Assembly: GCA_019022495.1 (NCBI GenBank)
Contig: JAFEKR010000006.1
Location: 62,001 to 126,000, forward strand
Direction: 5' to 3'
Length of the DNA: 64,000 nt
DNA from: Epichloe hybrida
Lineage: Eukaryota; Ascomycota; Sordariomycetes; Hypocreales; Clavicipitaceae
A model generated the notes under the pieces. That model made no database searches, was not told the origin of the DNA, and saw nothing but the letters and a program-made list of their open reading frames with translations. Below, one piece after another: positions 13,131-22,839 of this stretch. Every line of letters begins with the position of its first letter. Positions within the stretch are counted from its first letter, which is position 1. The position numbers and the translations under genes were made by a program.

Positions 13131-13438
13131 ATTGCGAGGCAGGGTAGTTAACTTTAAATACATAATAGAACATATAACAAAGAAAAACAAAGGGATAGCT
13201 AAGCTACTAGTGTTAAACCCTTCTTTATTATTTTAGAATTCGTATAGATATAGATATTAATACTAAAGTAAGAAGAAAGCTATATTATACCTTTCTGTTA
13301 GCATAACTTATTATTAAACATAGCCCTCCTATTTTATAAGGTAAGTTATCATTAGGCAAGCTACCTCTTCTAATTAACCTTACTAATCTATAGTATTTAA
13401 AGACTACGTGGTTATCTATAAAGGTAACTACTAATTAG

Positions 13439-13725
13439 TGTTAGTATCATAGGGTATTAAATTTAATACAATAAGGTTATAAGCCTAAAGAATAGTATTA
13501 TCATTAATTATCTATTCTAGGCTACGTTATATATATTTAAAAGAGAAGTCAAAAGCTAGAATCCGTAATAAAAGAAGAGAAAGGGGGCCGCGCGTTTGTA
13601 GCCTTACATTTCCTAGCTAATTAATAGGCTAGGTTACGGGTCACATATAAGGCCCGCGCGCGGCCTAAGCTTTTGCTAGGTAATTGCGGCTGCGACGCGC
13701 GATTAATATCACCTTTGTTCTAACA
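13439..13725 (-). repeat. CopA1 5' LTR (LTR-A type)
   Basis: 287 bp, minus-strand TGTTAGAACAAAGG to ...ACTAACA. It contains the CG-rich block near 13600-13720 shared by all LTR-A copies. The inner neighbour CTAATTAGTAGTTACC (minus) is the same in CopA and CopB elements. Confidence 0.9.
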
Positions 13726-16092
13726 TTAATATCTTTATAATTTACTATATAAATTAGGGCATAAGGTTAAGTTTAAAGCTATTAAGAAGCTAACTAAGGT
13801 TTACTAGCAATACTAATTACACGCGGATAGCTTATATTAATTTAAATTTACTCTTTAGGATAAATATACCTATAATTATAAAATCATTATAGATATTATA
13901 TATATTAACAGTAACCGCCCTATTCTATAAGTTATTAATATAGCTACATCCTTTAATATAGCTAGACTTATTAAGAATATCTTTATAAAGACTACATAAG
14001 AAGCACTCTGTCTTTACTAGATTAATATCTATCTAGGCCCCCTAGATTTAATTATTATAAATACTAGAATAAACTTTAGAGGCAAGGAATTTAAGTAGCT
14101 TATATTATTAATAGTAATTAAGATTAAAGATATCCCTATTAACGCTTACTATAGCATTAGTAAGGTTAAGTAATATTATAAGCTACTTTAAAGAGCCTAT
14201 AATATTATTAGATAAGAATACCTAATAATGCTAGAGCCTATAGCGTTATAAATAGTAGTTAAAGCTATGAATAATACTATAGGATTAAATAGTCTTATGC
14301 TAATAGTCCTTATTTTTAGCGTATATTCTTATATAGTTAAGGAATTACCTTTATTACTAGATATTATGTAATAAGCCCTTATAATCTAACTAGTAATAAA
14401 GGAAGTTAAGCGTATTTATACCTAATAGAAGGTTAGTAATACCCTTGCTATAAGGAATAGTCCTAATACCTTTATAACTATTAACCTCTTACTAGGATTG
14501 CTTATGCATATATAGCGCGAAGGTAAAGGATAAAGAGGCCCCTATAAGCTATTAGCTATAGAAGGTAAAACCTATACTCTTAAGCTCCCTTAAGGCCCTA
14601 AAGCTTTTAGATTAACCTCTATTAGGCCTTTTTATAAAAGTCCTAATAAAGAGAGACCTCCTAAGAGCGTAGAGAACTAAGACGCCTCCCTATAACCTAT
14701 AGCTACCTCTCCTATTAATCCCCTAAGGGAAGGACCTAGAAGACCTTAAAAGAACCCTCTTATTATTATATCTAATATTAATTATATAAATTAAATAAAA
14801 GATAAGACTAATATCTTTCTATTAGCTAAGGAAAGCTCTAATCTTAAGTTTATAATCTAATTATATAAGGAAGGAATTATTAAGACCCCTAGCAAACCCT
14901 TTAAGCTATTTACTAAAGCTAAAATTAATACTTTAATTAAATAAGGTGTGTTTGAATTTATTAAATATAATAATAGGGAATATAGTAGAACTTAAATTTT
15001 TAATTCCTATATTATTAATAAAGTAAAGGATAAGATAAGAAATCTATATAAGAAGTTAAGGCTTGTAATCTAAGGTTATAGCAATAAAGAGAAGCTAGCA
15101 ATCCTGAAATAGGCCCTAACAATCCAACGAGCTAGCTAGCAATTAATCCTTACAATAATACCTACGTTATTATTACTAGGCCTTATCCTCTAGCTTTATA
15201 ATATTACATAGGCCTATATGTAAGCATAAACGCTTCTTAGTTATATAATTCTAGCCTAAATCCTTATCTAAATCCATTACCTATACCTTATAAGTATAAT
15301 AATATAAGTAATTAAGCCTCTATATAGTATTATAGAAGCTAGCACCTACTAGTAAGTAATATATTATTATTACTATAGAGAAATACTCTAGATAATAACC
15401 TCTATGTTTAACCTATACTTACTTATAATAATAAAGGAGAACCTAACCTTTACGTATATAAGGATACAGACTAATAATATAATTAGACTATCTAACTATA
15501 AGTTCTCTTAATAAGAGGAAGATTAATTAAAAGCCGCTTCTTTTACTACTAAACTAAAGTAAATCCTTTTGTATTTATAGATAGATTATTTACTAATAAC
15601 TAAGACCTTACTTCTTAACTAAGTGATGTAATTATCCTAGCTAGTAAAGTCTAAAAGGAAGGCACCTTTATAATCTAAGGTAATATTATACACTACAGCT
15701 TTACTAAGAGCAAAAGAGTTATAAGAAGTGTGCTTACCTCTAAGATTTATAGTATAGTTACTAGTGCTAATATAGCTTATGCAATCTTAATAACGCTTAG
15801 ATTAATTACTTATAAATTAAACTTTCCTATAATTCCTATTATTATTTATACTAATTTATACTCTCTATATAAATGCCTTGTTAAGCTTAGTACTATAAAA
15901 GAGAAGCGCCTTATAATTAACATTATAGCCCTTTGTTAATTAGATAAGCAATAAGAGATCTACGAGATTAGATAGATTAATAGGAATAATAACCTTGCTA
16001 ATGCCTTCACAAAGGTATTACTAAATAAGGTATTTAAGAGGTTTATTATAAGTAATAAAGTAACTATTAGGATAGAAGGATAGGTTATATAA
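13726..16092 (+). pseudogene. CopB1 pol remnant: integrase, RT, RNase H
   Basis: Fungal Copia polyprotein in pieces. The integrase catalytic region near 14030-14200 reads YLGPPDLIIINTRINF (family: HDAGTNF, so Asp is now Asn) and later INAYYSIGKVK. RT follows, with KPLYSIIEAST near 15315. RNase H is still open at 15730-15939 (SKIYSIVTSANIAYAI, IYTNLYSLYKCLVKL, KEKRLIINIIAL), where the family has TDSYSLYECLVK. The frame ends with VTIRIEG and TAA near 16092. Most breaks are TAG/TAA at Trp or Gln codons. The order IN-RT-RH proves Copia rather than Gypsy. Confidence 0.88.
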
Positions 16093-16299
16093 TTATAGCT
16101 CTTATATTAATCTAATAAGATTAAAGATATTAAGATTAGTCTTACTTATCCTTATATAAGCTTATAGATTAAATATTATCTTTTATTATACCCCTTTCCC
16201 TTACTCTTTTCTTATAGTGTTATCTAGAATTATTTAATCTTACCTATTTCTTAATTCTTTTTATTATCTTATTAATATTATATATTAATAGTTATATTA

Positions 16300-16317
16300 A
16301 AAAGAGAGAGTTTCTAG
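16300..16317 (+). other. CopB1 polypurine tract
   Basis: AAAAGAGAGAGTTTCTAG directly before the 3' LTR. The same tract, AAAAGAGAGAAGTTCTAG, precedes the CopA4 3' LTR on the minus strand. Confidence 0.75.
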
Positions 16318-16613
16318 TATTAGAATAAGTATAATATTAATAAGGCTACGTGCCTCTAATTAGCTAAGCGCGTTGCATCGCGAACCTATATGTCTAGCCT
16401 AATCGCGCCGCGATTAGCATTAGCATATATAGCCTCTTTACTAATAACCCTAATTAAGGCCTCTTTTCCTATAATAAATAGCGTACTCTCTTTGCTTCTA
16501 TTTAATCTCTCTTTTACTTGCTTTAATAAACTAGAATATATAACGATTACGTACACTTTAGTCCACCCTGAAAACCCTACGCGTAGGTCACTAGTATCCT
16601 GTAGATACTAATA
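16318..16613 (+). repeat. CopB1 3' LTR (LTR-B type)
   Basis: 296 bp, the same length as the CopB2 LTR at 28598-28893. It starts TATTAGAATAAG (ancestral TGTTAGAACAAG) and ends ACTAATA. It shares only its first bases with LTR-A. A frame of 73 codons stays open in it (16390-16611); see findings. Confidence 0.88.
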
Positions 16614-16837
16614 GCTATTATAAAGATATTATAAGCTAAGATAAATATTTTTACTAATACTACAAATGTAGTATTTGTAGTTAGTGTAGTTTATGAAAAT
16701 AAATTTGTAGTGTAGTATAATGTAGTTTTTTTTCCCTTATAGTTAGTATAGTTTATAGTGTAATGTAGTTTGTAATGTAGTAATTACATTACACTACAAA
16801 AACTACACTACAATACACATTGTAGTGCAATGCTCTA
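16614..16837 (+). mobile_element. hAT3: right end of an hAT element, left part missing
   Basis: Holds no gene. It begins with GCTATTATAA-like units as at the 3' end of hAT1, passes through many TGTAGTGTAG-type short repeats, and ends with CAATGCTCTA. The last ten bases match the terminal repeat CAATGCTCTG of hAT2 with one G-to-A change. The organisation (short subterminal repeats, then CAGAGCATTG) is that of hAT1 and hAT2, but the repeat unit is TGTAGT rather than TGTATT. Its left part is presumed to lie beyond CopB1. The expected 8-bp duplication is gcaaggac (16838-16845), with only one copy in view. Confidence 0.6.
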
Positions 16838-17254
16838 GCAAGGACTAACGAATTAAATTAATTAACTAATGCCATAACGGCTAATTAAAGCAGCGGATTC
16901 CTATTAAGGGATTTACTTACATACACTTTCCTTTAATCTGATTTTTATTATGTTTTTAAGCTCTTTAGCCACAAAGGAAAAAGAGAGAGACTACTAGTGT
17001 TAGATCCTTTAGATCTTTATTAGTTTAATTATAGCTAAAGACTAGACTAAATTGTGGGTCTAGCGCGATGCACGTGATATAATTAGCTACATTAATTCGC
17101 CACCCCCTTTTGGCCTTACCTACGGATTTCGCTGACTTTCCTAGCATCTAGACTTCCCCTCTCTTCTCCCTCTTTCCTAGCTATCAATCTAACTATTATC
17201 GACTTCAATATACGGGATTATCCTACCTGCGCAGGCACCTTGGTGTAACCAACA
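16838..17254 (+). mobile_element. CopC: 3' end of another Copia-like element with its LTR
   Basis: About 160 bp of internal sequence, a purine tract (16972-16997, AAAGGAAAAAGAGAGAGACTACTAG in part) and a 257-bp LTR at 16998-17254 that starts TGTTAGATCC and ends GTAACCAACA. The purine tract followed by CTAG|TGTTAG is laid out as in CopA and CopB, but the LTR sequence is different. The LTR keeps many CA and TG dinucleotides, including GCACGTGA and a pyrimidine-rich run near 17155-17185. Right of 17254 an LTR-A sequence resumes in mid-LTR, so CopC appears to be inserted in CopA2's LTR. No second LTR is available, so the family call is inferred. Confidence 0.55.
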
Positions 17255-17675
17255 ATTTAACTTCTCTTTTTTATATAATATAACGTAGCCTAGAATGGAT
17301 AATTAATAATAATAATACTATTCTTTAGGCTTATAATCTTATTATATTAAATTCAATACCTTATAAAAACTAACACTAATTAGTAGTTACCTTTATAAAT
17401 AACCACGCAGTCTTTAAACACTATAGATTAGTAAGGTTGATTAAACGAGATAGCTTACCTAATAATAACTTGCCTTATAAAATAGGAGGGCTATATTTAA
17501 TAAGAAGTTATACTAATAAAGAAGTATAATATAGCTTTTTTCTTACTTTAGTATTAATATTTATATCTATATAGACTCTAAAATAATAAAGAAGGGTTTA
17601 ACACTAGTAGCTAAGCTATCCCCTTATCCTTTATTATTATACGTTTTATTACATATTTAAAGTTAACTACCTTAC
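17255..17675 (+). mobile_element. CopA2: 5' end of a plus-strand CopA (LTR end plus leader)
   Basis: 17255-17375 is the last 121 bp of an LTR-A in plus orientation, ending ACTAACA. 17376-17675 is the following leader (CTAATTAGTAGTTACC...), the reverse complement of the sequence inside the right LTR of CopA4. CopA3 interrupts it at 17676. No coding sequence is reached. By the nesting logic this small piece is the outermost element of the window. Confidence 0.8.
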
Positions 17676-17964
17676 TGTTAGTTTTCACAGGGTATTGAAT
17701 TCAATCTGATAAGGTTATGAGCCCGAAGAATAGTATTATTATTAATTATCTATTCTAAGCTACATTATATATGTATGTAAAAGGGAGGTTAAAGGCTAGC
17801 AGCTATGATCAAAGAAAGGAAAAGGGGGTTGCGTGTTTGTAGCCTTATATTTCCTAGCTAATTCATAAGCTAGGTTATTAGTTACGTGTAAGGCGCGCGT
17901 AGCCTAAGCTTTTGCTAGGTAATTACAGCTATAACACGTAATTAATATTACCTTTATTCTAACA
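17676..17964 (-). repeat. CopA3 3' LTR (LTR-A)
   Basis: 289 bp, minus-strand TGTTAGAATAAAGG to CTGTGAAAACTAACA. The polypurine tract AAAAGAGAGAGGTTCTAG (minus) lies just inside, at 17965-17982. Confidence 0.88.
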
Positions 17965-17982
17965 CTAGAACCTCTCTCTTTT

Positions 17983-20900
17983 AATATAATTATTAACGCG
18001 TAATATTAATTATAGAAATAGAAAAGAAAGGTAAATTAAGGATTTAATTAATAGGGGATGTAAGGAAAAGAACTTATAGCCTATCTAGGTGTATAGTGGC
18101 TAATAAAAGGGAAATAATAATCTCGCTTATCCTGTGAGCCTATATAAGGATAAGTGAATCCCTTCTAAATCCTTTCTTTCCTTAAAATAACATATCTTCT
18201 GTGCCGTACTGTATATACAGCGTCTTCCTCTTTCTAATACAATACCTTCCTCCTCCTACGCACTACTATTGATTTTTTTCTATCGTTTGCTAGGAGGGCC
18301 TAGTAGGCTAGCGTGGTTGTAGCTGCTAGGGATATTAACTACAAGGGCGTAGATCCCTTGCGTATTACTATCTTATCCCTATAGCTACTCTCCTAGAGAA
18401 TTACCTTTTCTTTTACTATATATATGTTACGCGTAGGTAACCTATCTCTTTACCTAGATAGTTATCTAGTTAGTTAAGATAAAGCTCTTAAGGGCCTTAT
18501 TAGGTAATGCCTTTATAAAGGTATTAGCTAGGTTATCCCCCTTATTAATCTATTAGATCTTATAGAGTTCTTAGCGCTTATATAATTATTTAAGAGCTAT
18601 AATATTAATTATTAAGCGTTTCTCTTTTATTATACTAAGCTTAATAAGGCACTTATATAAGAAGTATAAATCCGTATATATAATAACTAGGATCTTTAGG
18701 AGCTTTAGTTAGTTAGTAACTAGGTTTAGGGTTATTATAATTATATAAGCTATATTAATGCTAGCTACTATACTATAAACCTCTAAGGTAGGTATACTTT
18801 ATATAACTCTTTTACTCTTTATTAAGCTAAAGTGTATAATATTCCCTTTAATTATGAATTTGCTATTAGTATAGTCTTTATTAGCTAGGATAAGTATATA
18901 TTCTAGTTAAAAGAATAGGTCCTAGTTATTAGTAAATAATCTATTTATAAAGGTAAAGAGCTTTGCTTTCTTAAGGTCTATTAGGATAAATATTAGGCCT
19001 TTTTCTAGGTAATTTATCTACTACTTCAGATAATAGTTAAGGGCTTTTATATTCTCTAGGGTTAGCTCTTAGTGCTATGTAGTAACAGATAGATTAAAGC
19101 AAGCCTCTAGTTAGTAAATTAAGATAATATAAGCGCCTTAGGCCCTCTATATAATGTATTTACGCTTTAAATTAATTATTAGAACTAATTCTAACTTATT
19201 ACTCTGTCCATTTTACTATATCTTAATAGTATTATTCTCTAGTGTAATAATGCCTTTATTAAATATAAGGGGACTATTCTAGGTTAGGAATTGCTTTAGC
19301 TTTATATTAAAGCCTATAGTAACTAGTTTGTTGGGGAAAAACAACCACCCCAAAACAACGGAAAAGAGGGACTTGACGATGACGATGATGCTGACGAAAA
19401 TGACGATATTGACGATTTCAACGATATTAGCAATTGAACCTAGATATCGGGATCTAGGTCTGCGATATTTGCGATCCATCGCGAGGATCTAAGCTGCGAC
19501 GTCTCTTGCTAATATCAGGTTATCTTATTAATCCAATATCAGCCGAAGCAATCCAATATTAGCCAAAGCTATCAAATATTAGCCAAAGCAAAAAGGGTAT
19601 AATCTGAATTAAACAATCTAAGCCAAAAGGCTACGAAGGGAGAGTTGATTTTCTATTGAAAGGGAGGGAATCTAGGGTTCTTATCTAGCTAGGGGGTCAG
19701 GGGCTAGGCCGGATCCAATGTGGTTGAATTGATCCGACAATCCGATAGATCCGAGGTTGAAGGGGCTAGAGGTCTTGTGAGAGGTCTCGAGGGATCCGAT
19801 AGATCCGAGGTCTTGTGAGAGAGGTCTCTAGGGGTTATATTCCTAGCCACACACTAGTTAAGTCTCTTTCTTCTTAGAGATCTTCTTATCTAATAGGCTA
19901 AGGGTATTATTAGTTTGTATTCTAATGTATGTAAAGTTAGGGCTTTCCTTTATAGTTATAAGTAGGTAGGGATTATATATAAGGTTTCTATCTAGAGGTT
20001 CTCTCTATAATGCTTATAATACGTAACTTACTAATACGTTCTAGCCTTTAGAGCCTTTAGAGGGGCTTTATAACCCTTAAAATTATGCTAGGCAGGTAAA
20101 GGTATTATATCTAAATTAGCAAGCGCGCCAGGATTAGCCGCTCTAGTAATGTACAGGCCTATATATATGCCTAATAAATATTACATAGCTAGATAAGGAA
20201 TTTCCTTAATCTTGCTAATAGGGCTATTATAAGGATAAGGCGTTAGCTTGCTTATTAAATTATTAGGGCGTATATAAGAATAGCCTATTTCCCTTTATTC
20301 TTACATCCTTATATTATAAGGCGTGACTTTTTATAGCGTTTTATTATCTTGCCCTTAATCTTATTAATGATTAAGGAATTCAAGATTTAAATTCTACCAT
20401 GCTTCTCCTTATTAAATATAATAAATTTAAATATACCTTGCTTAATTAGGGTATTAATCTCTACCTTTATTAATAGTTTAAAAGGTTTACCTAGGGTCTT
20501 AATAATTCCTTCCTTACGTAGCTTAATTATAAGAGCTAAGTTACTATGCTCTTTTACTAATAGGAAGGTATTAGTCTCTTAAGGTATTATAGGAGGGTTC
20601 TTTTAGGGCCTTCTATGCTTATACTTTAGTAGTATACTAGCACTATATTCTTATCTTAGGCCTCTTACCCTTTCTCCTTTTTCTCTTTACTAGGCTTTAC
20701 TACTTTCTTTATACTAGGATTATTATAGTAAAGCTTAATAGAGGTTAACCTAAAGGTCTTTAGGCCTCTAGGTATATTAAGTATATAGCTCTCTTTAGTT
20801 ATTACTAGTAGCTTATATAGGCCTGCCTATCCCTTACCTTCTTAATAGACTTAGACCTTTAATCCTAGTAGTAAACTAAGGGTCTTTAAGGTATTTAGGC

Positions 20901-21301
20901 TATTATGTTTAGTAAGGGCCTTATTAACTTTCCTAATAGTATAAAGACTTATAATCTCTTTAGTAGCCTTTTATACTATAATTATATACTATATAATATT
21001 AGGTAATAGTAAGGACTTATTTATTATATATAAGTAAGCTTAAAAGATAAGGAGGGTTATAAAAAGGCTATTTAGGCCTATAGTATTATTTAGGGCCTTT
21101 ATTACTATTTATAAGGTAATAGGTTTAGGTGTTATAAGATATTCACGCTTTATTATATTATAGGCCCTTTAGAGCGGCCTATAATACCTTTTAACCTTCC
21201 TAATACTATAGTATGCCTTAATAGGAACTTCCTTGATTAAAATTAATATTAAAGCTATGATTTATTTAAATTTATTACTATAGAAGGTTATTCTAGTGTT
21301 T
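17983..21301 (-). pseudogene. CopA3 pol remnant, C-terminal part (integrase end, RT, RNase H)
   Basis: Matches CopA4 58000-60030. Near 18570-18470 (minus) the C-terminal motif NLANTFIKALPNKALKSF is readable, the fungal Copia 'DNPADAFTK..PNKALE' region, and upstream of it the RNase H segment with YSLYKCLVKL-like text. Between 21240 and 19900 lie the integrase end and RT. The solo LTR at 19329-19854 splits the RT. Mutation is heavy, with stops every few codons. At 21301 it is broken within the integrase IIID-T motif by GypB. Confidence 0.8.
19329..19854. mobile_element. Solo LTR, little mutated, flanked by ctagtt
   Basis: 526 bp starting TGTTGGGG and ending GCCACACA, with ctagtt on both sides (19323-19328 and 19855-19860). 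Removing it and one ctagtt restores continuity with CopA4 near 58575. Unlike its surroundings it is full of CA, TG and CG. It contains a run of GACGAT-type triplets (19373-19430), three CCAATATTAGCCAAAGC-like units (about 19530-19585) and duplicated GATCCGA...GTCTTGTGAGAG blocks (19740-19830). It has no coding capacity; a 66-codon minus frame (19479-19279) crosses its edge and is spurious. The TG...CA ends and size suggest an LTR left after recombination. A 6-bp duplication is unusual, so a non-autonomous DNA element is not excluded. Confidence 0.65.
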
Positions 21302-21503
21302 TGTGAGAACAAAGGGATAGCTAGGCAAGAGGTATAGGGGCGTTCATATATTAACTAAAGCTTACTAGGTCTAAGTGTGTTATGCGTGTAAGTCGCTAAC
21401 TTATAGCTAGTAACTTGCTAGTGTTACGTAAACCTAGCCCTAGGGCATAGTACGCCTGCCTAGTAGTGTGCTAGCGCGCTAGTATTATAAGTAAGGCCTT
21501 ATA
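21302..21503 (-). repeat. GypB 3' LTR
   Basis: 202 bp, minus-strand TATAAGGCC...TTGTTCTCACA. The left end TGTGAG is intact and the right end is mutated from CCTCACA to CCTTATA. A purine-rich tract AAAAGTAAGGGAG (minus) lies inside at about 21507-21519. Confidence 0.92.
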
Positions 21504-21749
21504 ATTACTCCCTTACTTTTAGCTAGGCTTCTAAATAGCTTTTAGTAAGTACTATATAGCTATTTACTAAGTAGTAGCTATACTAAAATAATAATAAATA
21601 ATATTAGTATTTAAGTATAAATTTACTTATAACTCCCTATTATATTACTAACTTTTCCCTTTCTTATCTATAGTAAACTTTTCCTTAGATACTATTATAT
21701 TATTAGTTACTATAACTTTACCTTTATTACTTACCTTATTATTAAAATA

Positions 21750-22800
21750 AAATTAGATAAGGAAAGCATTAAGAGCATTATTATTATAGCTATCCCTAAT
21801 ATTTATTTAAGAGAATATTCCTATATATATTATTTATATATAGGTTATACGGACTTTAAGAAGAATTCTCTAGCTAAGCCTAATATCCCTTAGATTAACT
21901 ATTAATTCCCTAGCGCGCTAACTACTATTATTAAAAGGAAATATTTAAAGCGTTATATCTCGTGTGTTAAATATAGTAATACTTATAAGATAGTAAGTAT
22001 ATTATATTCTTTACTTTTTTTAGTCCCTAATTACTTATATCTCTCTAGGTAATACTAACTATATAAAGGGATTTTCTAGATTTTCTTACTATTCTTAATT
22101 AGGTAAAAACTTTAATAAACACCCTAAGTAATTAGAACCCTAATAACCCTAATAATTATATATTTTCTAAGGTAACTCGCTACTATTTTAGCACCTATTA
22201 TCTAAACCTTATTTTAAGGTTTAATTACGCTAATATAGCTTATTATATTTCCTTTAGTTTAACTAGGGCTACTAAGGTCTATTAGGTATATTTTATTATA
22301 TATTCTCTAGACCTTTACTTACTCCCTAGGTAAGCTACTTTAGCTATATATAATTAGTATATTATTTTATACTAGTAACTTTTAGTTACTATATATTCTA
22401 CCCCTACCCTAGGGATTATAAGTTATTACTCCTCCTTTACTACTTATTTACTAACTTTTTATAGCTAAACTATATTATATATTATAATTCCTAGAAGAGA
22501 AAAATAACTTTATAGCTATAATATTATAATCTAGGATTTATACCCTAGGGGGTAGTAAAGCACTAGTTTTTCTAAGTAATAAAGGTAGTAGTTTAAGAGA
22601 ATAAGAGTAAGGGCACTAAGTACTTTCTTTATAATAGTATTATTTTAATATATAAGGGGGTAACTATAGAAGGGTTTCCTATAAGACTTCTCTCCTTATA
22701 AGTATTTTTTCTTTTATTATTTAGTAAATAGTTTAATAAGGGTTTTAATTAGAGTATAATAGTAGCTAATAAAGCTAGGCCTTTTTTATAATTACCTTAT
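21750..22800 (+). pseudogene. Antisense gene candidate in GypB (plus strand), with intron
   Basis: Lies between the end of pol and the 3' LTR but reads on the opposite strand. Exon 1 (to 21992) contains YLYIGYTDFKK, then YLKRYISCVKYSNTYKI. A candidate intron at 21993-22048 (56 nt) has donor GTAAGT, branch-like CCTAATTAC and acceptor CTCTCTAG. The frame continues in phase with YYLNLILRFNYANIAYY and LTRATKVY. GypC holds the same exon text and an intron at the same codon. I do not recognise the protein; Cys spacing in exon 1 hints at a zinc-binding segment, which is inference. The start and the region after 22310 are uncertain; a second intron may begin near GTAAGC at 22332. Confidence 0.5.
21993..22048 (+). 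other. Candidate intron 1 of the antisense gene (GypB copy)
   Basis: GTAAGTATAT...CCTAATTAC...CTCTCTAG, 56 nt, phase 0, directly after the codons for TYKI. It is homologous in position to 31338-31396. Confidence 0.5.
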
Positions 22801-22839
22801 CCCTTATTACTTATAACTTACTTATATCTTACTATACTT

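Larger units (their letters stand above)
11273..13725 (-). mobile_element. CopA1: Ty1/Copia, 5' part (LTR and gag)
   Basis: Matches the right end of CopA4 (about 61650-63720) along its length. It comprises the 5' LTR, the leader and most of gag; the rest was displaced by CopX1, whose LTR begins at 11272, and lies beyond the left edge. Its 5' LTR abuts CopB1 pol sequence at 13726 (ttaat), so it is inserted in CopB1 upstream of the integrase catalytic region. Confidence 0.88.
13726..16613 (+). mobile_element. CopB1: Ty1/Copia, 3' part, plus strand
   Basis: Integrase, RT and RNase H followed by a polypurine tract and the 3' LTR, all on the plus strand. The 5' half was separated by CopA1 and lies off the left edge. 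The body is closely related to CopA, but the LTR is LTR-B. It is among the most heavily mutated segments, with almost no TG or CA left. The sequence right of the LTR resembles an hAT end (hAT3), its presumed target. Confidence 0.88.

Noticed and set aside
17090..17254. Host promoter with pyrimidine tract and CACGTG
   Set aside because: TG...CA ends, length and a preceding purine tract fit an LTR better; not fully excluded.
19279..19479. 66-codon minus frame, Ile/Val rich
   Set aside because: Crosses the solo LTR edge and arises from GACGAT triplet repeats.
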